Below, piece by piece: positions 1-10,277 of a stretch of DNA of 10,277 nt. Location: assembly GCA_028565715.1 (NCBI GenBank), contig JAOXYC010245456.1, forward strand, positions 1 through 10,277, given 5' to 3'. The notes beneath the pieces were generated by a model, which saw nothing but the letters and a program-made list of their open reading frames with translations, was not told the DNA's origin and searched no databases. A program made the position numbers and the translations under genes. The first letter of the stretch is position 1. The number at the start of each line of letters is the position of its first letter. The stretch comes from Phoronis pallida (lineage: Eukaryota; Phoronida; Phoronidae).

Positions 1-229
1 TAGAATTTTCATCTTCATTTTTATGAAATTATTACTGAAGTGGGGGTCCAAATCAGCCACCTAGCGTCCTCCTCAGGTGGTCCTTTTTAGAGTTTTGGGG
101 ACCAGTTGGACTCCTTGGACCCCTGCTAGATGAAGCCCTGTACCATACCCTTATACTCTCCTACACATCGTCACAACTGAAAGTAGACTGTGCAAGACAC
201 CACATTCATCTCGGCCCCATTTGTTATTG

Positions 230-290
230 GTTCAATCATTTTTCTGACGTCATGAAAACAATTTTGTCCAAACAGGTCATTTGCATTCTC
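230..290. promoter_or_regulatory. Possible cluster of factor sites: CRE palindrome and octamer-like motif
   Basis: A perfect CRE palindrome TGACGTCA lies at 245-252, an octamer-type POU core ATTTGCAT at 279-286, and an inverted CCAAT-box core (ATTGG) just upstream near 228-232. Each motif alone is expected by chance in AT-rich DNA. Their closeness is the only reason for listing them. There is no evidence of transcription start here. Confidence 0.15.
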
Positions 291-2330
291 TGAGAACACA
301 TGCGCATTCTCCATTGTGATATCGTGACATAGTTCCTACACAAACTCTGCTTGCAAGTAGCTAATCAGGACCAAGTAATACAGAGGCCCCTACCTACGGG
401 TTCTCAAAGAATGTAACCGTATGGAACCAGGTTACATACCTAACTGTGATGTTCAAGATAACATGAGATCGGCCTCAATGGTTGAAACTAGACAACAGTC
501 CATCCGAGGTTCATCATGATTTCACTTTTCAAACAGGGATCCTGGGCCCCAAATTCCAAAACTTTACTTCACTCGGTTATGTACTCTACATTTGTCTTAT
601 TGAAGCAGTCTCTGAAAGTTGTCCATGTGGCGGACTGGTTTTGTAATGTGATTGGTTTACTTTGGACGAACAATTGGAAAACCCAAGCCCAAGATTACAT
701 TTTTGCTACGTAGTCCTGATGTTGAACTCAAGATTGTAAGGTCCAGTCAGTCACATCTGTGGCAGTCTTTTCTATGGGACAAGAGTTTAGGGTATTGCCT
801 TGGTGCTCTCGTTGTTAAGTGACAGGCTAAAGCATCGACTCGTTTCAACTTAAGTTCATCAGAGATGATGTTTCATTTTCTTAGAGTCAGCTAGATTTAT
901 TGCAGTGTGATATAAACCATAGAATCGAAAAATTTGCACTTTTTTAAACCTTAAATTGAGTATGACTGAGTCACTACAATTTCACTTTCATGAGAAAGAA
1001 GATCCTAAATGAGAAAGCTATAATATTCATCCTTTAATTAAGTCAAATGTCAAGAAGGCAGTTCATTGCTATATTTTCATGGCCTAGAAAGGTCATTAGA
1101 TTCAATGCTCCAGCCATTAACTATGATGTAACAGTGCTCATTACCATAGCCTTTGTGTAATTAATCTGATTAGTTCTCTGTTAAAATACTTGTCTCTATC
1201 TAGTTGACTGTGTTAGAATATCACACGCTTGCATGTTTCATCGCCAATGTGTTCATACATGAGACATGTTCCGCAGTTGATCGGTCCCTTGTGTGTGATT
1301 GGTCATTTCTCCAGTGACTGATGAGCTGCCTTGCTCTCTTGTCTTCGATAATTATAAAGTCCTTTTTCCAACGAAAAGAAATAAACTTATTTAAACCAAA
1401 TCTGAATGTTGTCCAAAGTTTTCAAATTATGTTACAAAATCTTGTCTCGGTGATGTTCTGTGGGTTCTTCCCTTGAAAACGTGGGATCCAAATTTTCAGA
1501 CTTAAATGGCACCAAAATTAAAGATTTAGGGCCAGGCAGGGGAAAATTTGTGACACAGTGGGCTGCTATTCACAGACAACATGATACAGCCATTCTATTC
1601 TACAGCCAAAAAAATTAAATGTGAACAGTCTGCTTTCGGGAATTTTTTTATTTCAATGGCTGCTCGCAGAGGGATGGGCGGGAACCCAGGGTATAACGGT
1701 ACTAGTACAGAATCTACACACTCCCTGTAAACATCTTGTCTTGTATTCACATTTCTTATGGTATTCTATCTACAGTTTAACATGAAATTAATGGAAACCG
1801 AGGCAATGAATGATGTAATAACCCAAGCAAATGTACTAGATAGCTCCAGCACATGTAGCATTGAATATGAAATGACTTCTTTCGACATCTGATTAATTGC
1901 GTGATCGTTAAATCATTTGTAAATTGGTTCAGTGTTCCACAAAGTGAAGTGCAAACCCAGATGTTGTCATTTCTTTAATCATAACTCGCTCTCAGCTTCT
2001 TTTAATCAATGCAGTCGATGCAGCATATCTATGTAGTTCTCCATTTTCGCGCATAATTCTAGCTCATTAGGTTGTTTTTACTAGCTCATATGTTGTTTTT
2101 GGTTGGTGGATTGTAACGGAACATCCCAAATCCCCAATCTTTTGGTTACCTTGTTAGTTTGTACTTGAGAATATGTTATAATAGAAATCTCCCAACCACA
2201 ATCAATGATGTTCACTCATTTAAATTAATTACTTCATAACTCTCAGACTTGTTTTCATGACATAACATTGTCAATTGCAAATTAAAAAAACAGCCATCTT
2301 GAAACAAGAAGCTAGAGGCTGAGATCTAAC

Positions 2331-2490
2331 GATGGTCTGTTCTTGCTTCGTGATAGTCAAGTACCGCTAAGTATATGTTGATTACGTCATTCCGCTTAAA
2401 CACAGTCTCCTACTTTTGGTAAAAAAAATGGAAGACCCCCTGCAATTCATAAGTCCCTCAACTGAGTCGAAGGGGCTATAGTTCAGTCTA
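2331..2490 (-). repeat. Dispersed repeat, copy 1
   Basis: This block aligns along its length with 5221-5381 in the same orientation. Shared landmarks, in order, are GATGGTCTGTTCT, a TACGTCA/GACGTCA site, CCGCTTAAAC, CTACTTTTGGTAAAAA, GGAAGACCCCCTGC, AGTCCCTC, GAAGGGGCT and GTTCAGTCTA. Similarity probably begins a little upstream, near 2316, and stops abruptly after 2490. The copies have drifted by substitutions and small indels, so this is an old interspersed element. No transposase frame or clear terminal repeat fixes its class. A weak tRNA A-box-like stretch (about 2474-2491) is not supported by a B box. Strand is arbitrary. Confidence 0.8.
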
Positions 2491-2502
2491 GCGGAGATCC
2501 TA

Positions 2503-2629
2503 AAAATTAAGGTACAAGTCGAATAAGTTGGTCTCTCGTATAACTTCCGTTATTCAGTCTTTGGAAACACATTGACTGAATAACGCCAATAAACAAGGAA
2601 CCAACTTATTCGACTTGTACCAAAATTAA
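2503..2629. mobile_element. 111-bp foldback MITE with 8-bp target-site duplication (hAT-like)
   Basis: The element proper is 2511-2621. Its outer 21 bp (2511-2531, starting GGTACAAGTC) are a perfect inverted match to 2601-2621. An inner 12-bp arm (2548-2559, CGTTATTCAGTC) pairs perfectly with 2574-2585 around a 14-nt loop. The segments between these arms also align with a few mismatches and one indel, so the whole unit folds as one hairpin. Both ends are flanked by the same 8 bp, AAAATTAA (2503-2510 and 2622-2629), read as the target-site duplication. Eight-base duplications are typical of hAT elements and also of P elements. The terminal bases do not give a decisive family signature. It has no coding capacity and needs a transposase supplied elsewhere. 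Confidence 0.85.
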
Positions 2630-3038
2630 TGCATAAAATCTTGGATGGGTAATACCCCGGGGTAATACCTTTGTATATATGGGAACTTCTTATGATAACA
2701 ATATTTTAAAAAAGGAATTGGCCTTTACCAAAATGTGGGCTCATATCTCTTCTGTATTTCAACCTGTTTTTTGTAAAATTGTTTTAAGGATGATATGCAA
2801 TGTTCCATGGTTCAAATGAAAGCAAACATCTAATTAGCCCACGTTCTCCCAGAGCATGCTATTCATGAATGAATTATGTGCCTATGATCATTGTAACAAT
2901 CCTACATACTCGGATGATTATAATTACATTGATCAATCACAATCGTCTCCACGCATCACTGGACCACGTTATGATATCCAATACGATTAAACCACCACAA
3001 AATGATTATTCCCGTCTTCCAAGCATTTGTTGTGTTTC

Positions 3039-3110
3039 GGTTGATTAAATACTTCTTTAATAATCATGGAGATTTGCTGATTGGTTGATTAAATGCATCT
3101 TAAATAATCA
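3039..3110. repeat. Direct repeat of a 28-bp AT-rich unit, period 44
   Basis: GGTTGATTAAAT followed by a variable core and AATAATCA occurs at 3039-3066 and again at 3083-3110. Each unit is itself roughly palindromic (TGATTA at one end, TAATCA at the other). A third partial GGTTGATTA begins near 3130. It lies about 120 bp upstream of the TTAA-flanked transposon and has no evident link with it. Function unknown. Confidence 0.6.
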
Positions 3111-3227
3111 GTATAAATTACCATTTTTTGGTTGATTACTCCGAACCCGCCTTGGATGCTGTTGATCATTGGTCAATGGTTAGTGCCTTGGTTAGTGATA
3201 CAGATTTTGTAAGATTTCCAGCTAAAC

Positions 3228-3541
3228 TTAAAGGTATTTGCAACTATTTCTGAATGTTCTCTAGGATGGTCTACAATGCTATCGTTATGCTAGGGATCCC
3301 TACATATTTGCCAATTTTCTTGTTCGGAATTAAAATCTTGAAATTATTCGAAAAAACATATTTTTCCAATGTGTTTAGCTATGACCTGCGTGCCAGTGAC
3401 ATCACAGATTTGATCAAAATATCGATAATATTTTTTTCAAAAAAAAATGTTTTTTCACTAAAATTGATTTTTCTAGCATAATGATAGCAATGTAGACCAT
3501 CCTAGAGATCACTCAGAAATAGACTTTGCAAATGCCTTTAA
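3228..3541. mobile_element. 306-bp Kolobok/T2-type MITE with long inverted repeats and TTAA duplications
   Basis: The element proper is 3232-3537. Its left terminal inverted repeat (about 62 bp, 3232-3293) matches the reverse complement of 3473-3537, with roughly five substitutions and a 3-nt indel. TTAA flanks each end (3228-3231 and 3538-3541), so the termini read TTAAAGG...CCTTTAA. TTAA duplications with AGG-type ends are known for Kolobok superfamily elements and the related T2 MITEs described in Xenopus. PiggyBac also uses TTAA but usually ends in CCC. The interior is AT-rich, with A and T runs near 3430-3455, and encodes no recognisable protein. The 75-codon frame at 3254-3481 starts inside one inverted repeat and ends inside the other, so it is not a gene. 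Confidence 0.88.
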
Positions 3542-3992
3542 TGTTTACAACTGATGTATGTATCCTGTGGAGTGATCTAGGCTTGAAGAGATAGTAAAAG
3601 CTGTTTCATGTTGCCATCTTTTGGCATTCTTTGACTCCTTCGAATATTAACGGACTACCAAAACTATACATGGAGCATCCAGGGGGTTCTTTGATGAAAT
3701 GGGGATAAGAAGGGCTAACACTCGGGTTAAAAAGACATCCAGTTTTATACCCTGTCACAATGGGAAGAAATTACCACCCAAATCAATACAAATATACCTG
3801 TGAATAAAGCAAATTTTTGATTCTTGTCACTTTACATCGTTATTTGGTACCCAGCATTCAAGTTGTTGGTATTGTCATTCTGTAAACCTTTTGTGAAATA
3901 CTATTTACACCAGCAAATTTCTACTCGAAGTAAGTGCGTTCTCTGCATGAGTAAAAACAAAAAAGACCTAACAAACAACCATATATTGTTAA

Positions 3993-6894
<2,902 letters not shown>

Positions 6895-6990
6895 ACACTT
6901 AAACAGAACACAGAGGTTCGAGATGATGATGATGAAAAAGCTGCCAAAGAGAAACGAGAAATCTCAACACAGACTCCAGACAGCAGAAAA
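6895..6990 (+). CDS. ARHGAP39: ARHGAP39-like RhoGAP, 96-nt linker exon after WW2
   Basis: The exon has an acceptor TTACTTTGCAG ending at 6894 and a donor GTATGG at 6991. It is exactly 32 codons, phase 0 at both ends. It begins TLKQNTEVRDDDDEKAAKEK and ends STQTPDSRK. The opening TLKQNTE is the sequence that directly follows the second WW domain in human ARHGAP39 (from memory), which fixes the frame and the splice join to the exon at 4022-4160. The exon runs from an acidic patch (four consecutive Asp) to a basic one, with no fold expected. Because it is symmetric and divisible by three, skipping it would keep the frame. The 81-codon ATG frame at 6785-7030 overlaps it in another frame and is not coding. 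Confidence 0.88.
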
Positions 6991-7675
6991 GTATGGTTGT
7001 CTATTTCAAGATTATATAAAGCTTGAATGAATACATGCACTGATTATAAACAAAAACTCTAATTTTCTAGACTAAAAGTGTGAATATTGTTCTCACCAAC
7101 CTTCAATGGAGTTTTTTCGCAGTTCTCCATGACATCACCCTATCCCCAATGAGTCAGTTTGCTCGTCTTTATTTGAAGAAATTACTAGGGACCCTGGTCA
7201 ATGCTTAAACGCGTACATCGCTATTTACGAAAGTAAAATTATCAATTATTAAAATACGACGTTTTCATCCATTTCTTTTACATAATTTGATCATTTTTCA
7301 TTGCCAATTCCTGTTACTACCGGCATTTTTTATTGAAAACCAGAGTTAATATGTTACAGTTGATCTCAGTTATCTTGACACCCTGTCAAAATTGTTCATC
7401 AAGTCACATATGGCGACTGTATAGAGATTTCCAGAAGAAAAGAAGGTAGTTATTGGTTCAGATGCATGTAAGGATGCAATTTGTAACAACAATTCCAACG
7501 CAATTGGCCTCATTCAATAGTTGACAATTTCACATTCGAATGTAGCAATGTATTACTTTAAATTAGGCAGCATCAGTCTAGTACTGATCATGGAGTTTTT
7601 ACTGTAGTTCACCCAATCTATAGGTTGCAGTGACTTTCAAGGGATATTTCGTTTGACAAATTTTATATTTTTCAG
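6991..7675 (+). other. Short intron, nothing else seen
   Basis: This 685-nt phase-0 intron has donor GTATGG at 6991 and acceptor TATTTTTCAG ending at 7675. No repeat, RNA gene or open frame of note was found inside it. A single AP-1-type TGAGTCA at 7150-7156 is noted without further support. Confidence 0.75.
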
Positions 7676-7741
7676 AAACATGACCACCATAGGTCATCCT
7701 CAGTAAGGTCACAGGCCAGTCCAAGGTCAACAAGGCGACAT
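7676..7741 (+). CDS. ARHGAP39: ARHGAP39-like RhoGAP, 66-nt His/Arg/Ser-rich linker exon
   Basis: A 22-codon exon lies between a good acceptor (TTATATTTTTCAG) and a strong donor (GTAAGT at 7742), phase 0 at both ends. It reads KHDHHRSSSVRSQASPRS and then TRRH. The composition (Arg, Ser, His, one Ser-Pro) matches the start of the next exon, and the frame stays open across both joins. I do not recognise this stretch in the human protein, as expected for a fast-evolving disordered linker. The call therefore rests on splice signals, phase and composition. It is a plausible cassette exon, since inclusion or skipping leaves the frame unchanged. Confidence 0.75.
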
Positions 7742-9315
7742 GTAAGTCACTAGTTTAACTTTTTTCTAAAATATTAGTAGGTTTTGAAAGGAAGCATGTG
7801 CATAAAATCAAAGAATTTATTATTTATGTTACATTTAAAATCAGAGTGGAACAACAGCTGCAAATGTTTATGCGCCTTTCCACATTCGAATTCAATACTT
7901 TCAAGTTTTGTTATAAAGGAGACTTTACTGCCATCTTTAACAAATGTTCTTCTAGTAACTTTGGTTTAATCATAGAAACATAGTTATTTGCTGACCTCAG
8001 TCAGTCTATTGATTACCATCTGATACCTGATCAATTATTCACAACTATTCAACAATGCAATGTAATGGTAAAGGTAGTAGAGTTGCCACTTAAGGTGTTT
8101 GGGATATAATATGCCAATCTTGAAAGATTTCTAAATTGTATATTTAGAAGGGATTAAAACATTTAGATATTAAACTCTTGTCTCTCATTTCGAAAGTGCT
8201 AACTGTTGTTCATTCTTGAAAGCTAAAATATTGATGATTATTCATCATTGCAAAAAAGATAGGAAATTAATTTTTTTTGCAACATATTAAACAAGTCTGG
8301 AATAAGCACAATTGAAAGTTTAAATAAAACTGTTTTAAAATAAAAAAGTTAAAATACATGCATGACCAAAAGTGTGCCACATGAAAGGCCACTTGCCATG
8401 AGCCAATCACAGATCTTAAAGATAGGTCATATAACCTTATCAGGATTTTTTATGCTTTCATATCCTAGTGTCTGCTAGGGTTACTGTGGTAACCGTTGCC
8501 ATTAGCAACCCATGATGTGTGAGGTGGGGTGATGCACACTTGATTAGTTTATCTGATAGTAAAATGTCAAACTGATAACTAAATTCATTTCTTTCCTTCT
8601 GCACGGATATCTTAAACCAGTCTCCTGCAACCAATATACGATGTACGCACATATTATATGAGATCTCTTAGCATCATTACATAACAGTTATATTTATCTG
8701 GTCTAATTAATTACTGGAATGATTAACGTCTTATGCCAGGCATATTTAATACTTGGAAGATGTATATCATCACACAACAAAAATGAATGATATGGCTTGT
8801 AATAATTTGTTGGGTCTAGGCTATTAGTATTACTGCATGTATAATTCACGAATCTCAACAAGTAACAAACATTGCAAGACAGTACAGAATGCTGATTTTT
8901 TTCTTCCTTTGCTGATTTATCTGTCCTCATCCGAAGTCTAACCTAAATTATGTCTGGCCATCTTTTGCTGATGAAAGTTAGCCTCAGGCAGCCCATACAG
9001 TCTTATCAACAGATAGCCCCCTACTGCTGTCAGACCATCTCTCTATACTTTATACAACACCATATATTTCTCCTGATGCAGTGTATGCGGGATGAGCCAC
9101 AGGAATAGCTGGCCGTCTCTGGCTAGTGTGGACAATGTTCAGGTTTTCACTGTCATTTAAGTGCTTGTCCCGACCCTTCATTGGCATGTGAATGATTGAC
9201 TTATGTCAATCTAGTCTTTCCCGATTTTGGAAAATGTATAAACTACAAAATATTTGTTTTATTTAAATAGTATTACCTTCCTGCTTTGGTTTCTTAATTT
9301 TCTTTTCTTTTTTAG
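7742..9315 (+). other. Intron before the large linker exon, with a palindrome cluster
   Basis: This 1,574-nt phase-0 intron has donor GTAAGT at 7742 and ends in a long pyrimidine tract before TTTTTTAG (AG at 9314-9315). Apart from the palindrome cluster at 8464-8509 it shows one further hairpin, GATTGAC-TTAT-GTCAATC (9194-9211). Frames at 7784-7983 (+), 8458-8652 (-) and 8703-8930 (-) have no domain and are treated as chance. The stretch from about 8940 to 9180 looks somewhat less AT-rich, but I could not find a supported exon there. Confidence 0.75.
8464..8509. promoter_or_regulatory. Three consecutive palindromes, two matching the RFX X-box consensus
   Basis: Within 46 bp lie CCTAG-tgtctg-CTAGG (8464-8479), GGTTAC-tgtg-GTAACC (8479-8494) and GTTGC-catta-GCAAC (8495-8509). 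The last two fit the RFX-family X-box consensus RYYNYY-N(1-3)-RRNRAC exactly: GTTACT-GT-GGTAAC (8480-8493) and GTTGCC-ATT-AGCAAC (8495-8509). RFX factors bind such imperfect palindromes at ciliary and other genes. The placement deep in an intron and the run of palindromes also allow a transposon-derived origin. Binding is not shown by sequence alone. Confidence 0.45.
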
Positions 9316-10277
9316 GCACATCACCACAAAGCTAATAGTCAGGGAGGAAGTGGACGTTATGACAGGGTGGACCAGATTCTGAATGGTGACCGGCCCCGTC
9401 GTCATGCGGAGGGTCGCCATGCAGACAGTCGCCATGCAGACAGTCGCCATGCTGATGGTCGTCATGCGGATGTAGGAACAGAAACTCCTCCACAGAGACC
9501 AACAGACTCCCCACGTAGTCACTGTAGCAATAGCAAGGAGTCCCGTGGTGAACAGACAGTGCCAGTAAATCTACCGCGGAGGGATAGTTTCCCTCGGGAG
9601 GAGAAACCTGAGTTACCCCATCAGTTTGAGCATATTAGCAAGACATTAACTCGTGAGCATGTGCGACATGAGGCACACCCAGCCTTTCAGAGGCAAGGCT
9701 CATTTAGCCAGGAACATTATGCCAGGCAGCCTCCACAGGATATGGCCAGTCTGCCACGATCAGATTCTTTCACTAAGGAAGTGCTTCGGTTACGTGACCC
9801 GGGATATAAACCAGAGAGTGGCAGTAGTAGCGGTGGTAGTAATTATTCACCAGTTTCCTCATTGCCATCCGAAGGGTTCACGCATTCTGTGGAGGGGTCA
9901 TTCGCCCCCACAAGACCCAGGCGGTTCCCTCGAACAAACCCAACTTATATTCGCAGAGAAAATCATGCCCCCTTACCCGGTGGGGCACTACCAGGTAGGA
10001 AACCTCATGAACAATCCCACCCTATTGCAATGGAACATCGGTTACAGGAGGGAGGATTAGCGGAACAGCCACCGGCTGTTCCACCTCCCCCTATCTACCA
10101 CACATTAGAGCCTAGTGTAGGTTCACAAATTTCACATCCACACCCAGTGTATGACAATGACTCTGGATATATAGATATACGTGGACGACATGAGAGGTCG
10201 GATAGTGACAGTAGAGGTCGCCACGAGAGGTCAGATAGCGATCTGTCTCACTCGTCATATAGAGGATTACATGAACG
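9316..10277 (+). CDS. ARHGAP39: ARHGAP39-like RhoGAP, large disordered-linker exon (partial, runs off window)
   Basis: The exon follows a long pyrimidine tract and TTTTTTAG. It is open in the inherited frame for all 962 nt (320 codons plus 2 nt) with no stop, and it lacks an early ATG, as expected for an internal exon. It begins AHHHKANSQGGSGRYDRVDQ. Visible features in order: a five-unit RHAD repeat (9400-9474); three R-x-x-S-F sites (RRDSF at 9577-9591, RQGSF at 9691-9705, RSDSF at 9757-9771); a Ser/Gly run (SGSSSGGS, starting near 9820); a proline stretch ending in PPIY (10087-10098), a PPxY-type WW ligand; and an 11-residue RGRHERSDSDS repeat at the end. No folded domain is seen. The position after WW2 and before MyTH4-RhoGAP fits the known family architecture. 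The length, open frame and residue composition make coding status very likely, but orthology of this part rests on linkage to the WW2 exon. Confidence 0.88.
9400..9474 (+). repeat. Coding tandem repeat, five 15-nt units (RHA[D/E]x)
   Basis: Five in-frame copies of a 15-nt unit beginning CGYCATGC encode RHAEG, RHADS, RHADS, RHADG and RHADV. Units 2 and 3 (9415-9429 and 9430-9444) are identical at DNA level, and the outer units differ at a few third positions. This suggests expansion by slippage or unequal exchange inside the linker. The reverse strand of the repeat is also open (the repeated MATVC frame at 9259-9522), an artefact of the unit length being a multiple of three. Confidence 0.95.
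10180..10277 (+). repeat. Coding tandem repeat of an 11-residue Arg/Ser/Asp unit, continuing past the window
   Basis: A 33-nt unit encoding RGRHERSDSDS (10180-10212) is followed by a second copy ending in Leu instead of Ser (10213-10245). A further partial RGLHE (10261-10275) follows at the window edge. DNA-level divergence is mainly synonymous (CGT GGA CGA versus AGA GGT CGC), which suggests the protein pattern is kept by selection or that the duplication is old. The unit shares the R-H-acidic pattern of the earlier RHAD repeat but is not the same sequence. Confidence 0.9.

Noticed and set aside
516-713. 65-codon + strand frame
   Set aside because: It has no domain, no splice support and no repeat relationship, and its length is ordinary for chance in this DNA.
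1318-1376. Hammerhead-ribozyme-like core: CTGATGA followed by CGAAA
   Set aside because: The two boxes are about 47 nt apart and the intervening bases do not form the required stem II, and no matching stem III or cleavage triplet was found.
1380-1385. AATAAA polyadenylation-type signal after a TATAAAG stretch
   Set aside because: There is no upstream coding exon or terminal-exon evidence. The hexamer is frequent in AT-rich intron DNA.
2474-2491. tRNA A-box-like sequence suggesting a tRNA gene or SINE head
   Set aside because: It sits at the end of the shared repeat rather than its start on this strand. No B box follows, and copy 2 diverges in the same place.
3254-3481. 75-codon + strand frame
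   Set aside because: It lies wholly inside the TTAA-flanked MITE, starting in one inverted repeat and ending in the other. The hydrophobic look comes from T-rich DNA.
8458-8652. 64-codon minus-strand frame over the palindrome cluster
   Set aside because: It is short and domain-free, and overlaps the palindromes whose symmetry explains part of the openness.
9259-9522. Minus-strand frames (87 and 60 codons) opposite the RHAD repeat
   Set aside because: They are antisense shadows created by the 15-nt periodic repeat; repeated MATVC-like peptides are the reverse reading of the same units.
9653-10060. 135-codon + strand frame overlapping the linker exon in another frame
   Set aside because: The frame inherited from the upstream exons is open across the whole region and carries the in-frame repeats. 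This alternative frame is most simply its shadow, though an overlapping frame cannot be excluded without conservation data.

Overview
The window is a piece of an intron-rich, AT-rich eukaryotic (animal) nuclear genome. No bacterial-type gene, operon or ribosome-binding-site architecture is visible. The one gene I can identify is a + strand gene split into exons by canonical GT/AG introns. It is the orthologue of ARHGAP39 (Vilse/CrGAP/RhoGAP93B), a Rho-family GTPase-activating protein with two N-terminal WW domains, a long disordered linker, a MyTH4 domain and a C-terminal RhoGAP domain. Only the second WW domain and part of the linker lie here. WW1 should lie upstream, and MyTH4 and RhoGAP downstream. 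The host looks like a non-vertebrate bilaterian, probably marine, judging by the divergent linker and the types of MITE present. This taxonomic guess is weak.

Layout: 1-4021 is intron upstream of the WW2 exon (at least 4 kb). It carries two well-delimited non-autonomous DNA transposons and one copy of a dispersed repeat. 4022-4160 is the WW2 exon. 4161-6894 is an intron with the second copy of the dispersed repeat. 6895-6990 is a 96-nt exon (acidic, then basic). 6991-7675 is an intron. 7676-7741 is a 66-nt exon rich in His, Arg and Ser. 7742-9315 is an intron containing three back-to-back palindromes, two of which fit the RFX X-box consensus. 9316 to the window end is a large linker exon, open for all 962 nt, with two internal tandem repeats, repeated R-x-x-S-F motifs and a PPxY motif.

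The four exons join in one consistent reading frame: phase 2 into WW2, then phase 0 at each later junction. Together they encode WW2 followed by a Ser/Arg/His/Pro-rich linker. The mobile-element content is a 306-bp element with TTAA target duplications and TTAAAGG ends (Kolobok/T2-MITE type), a 111-bp foldback element with a perfect 8-bp target duplication (hAT-like), and an unclassified repeat of about 160-190 bp present twice in the same orientation. I found no autonomous transposase, RNA gene, CRISPR array or new multi-gene system.
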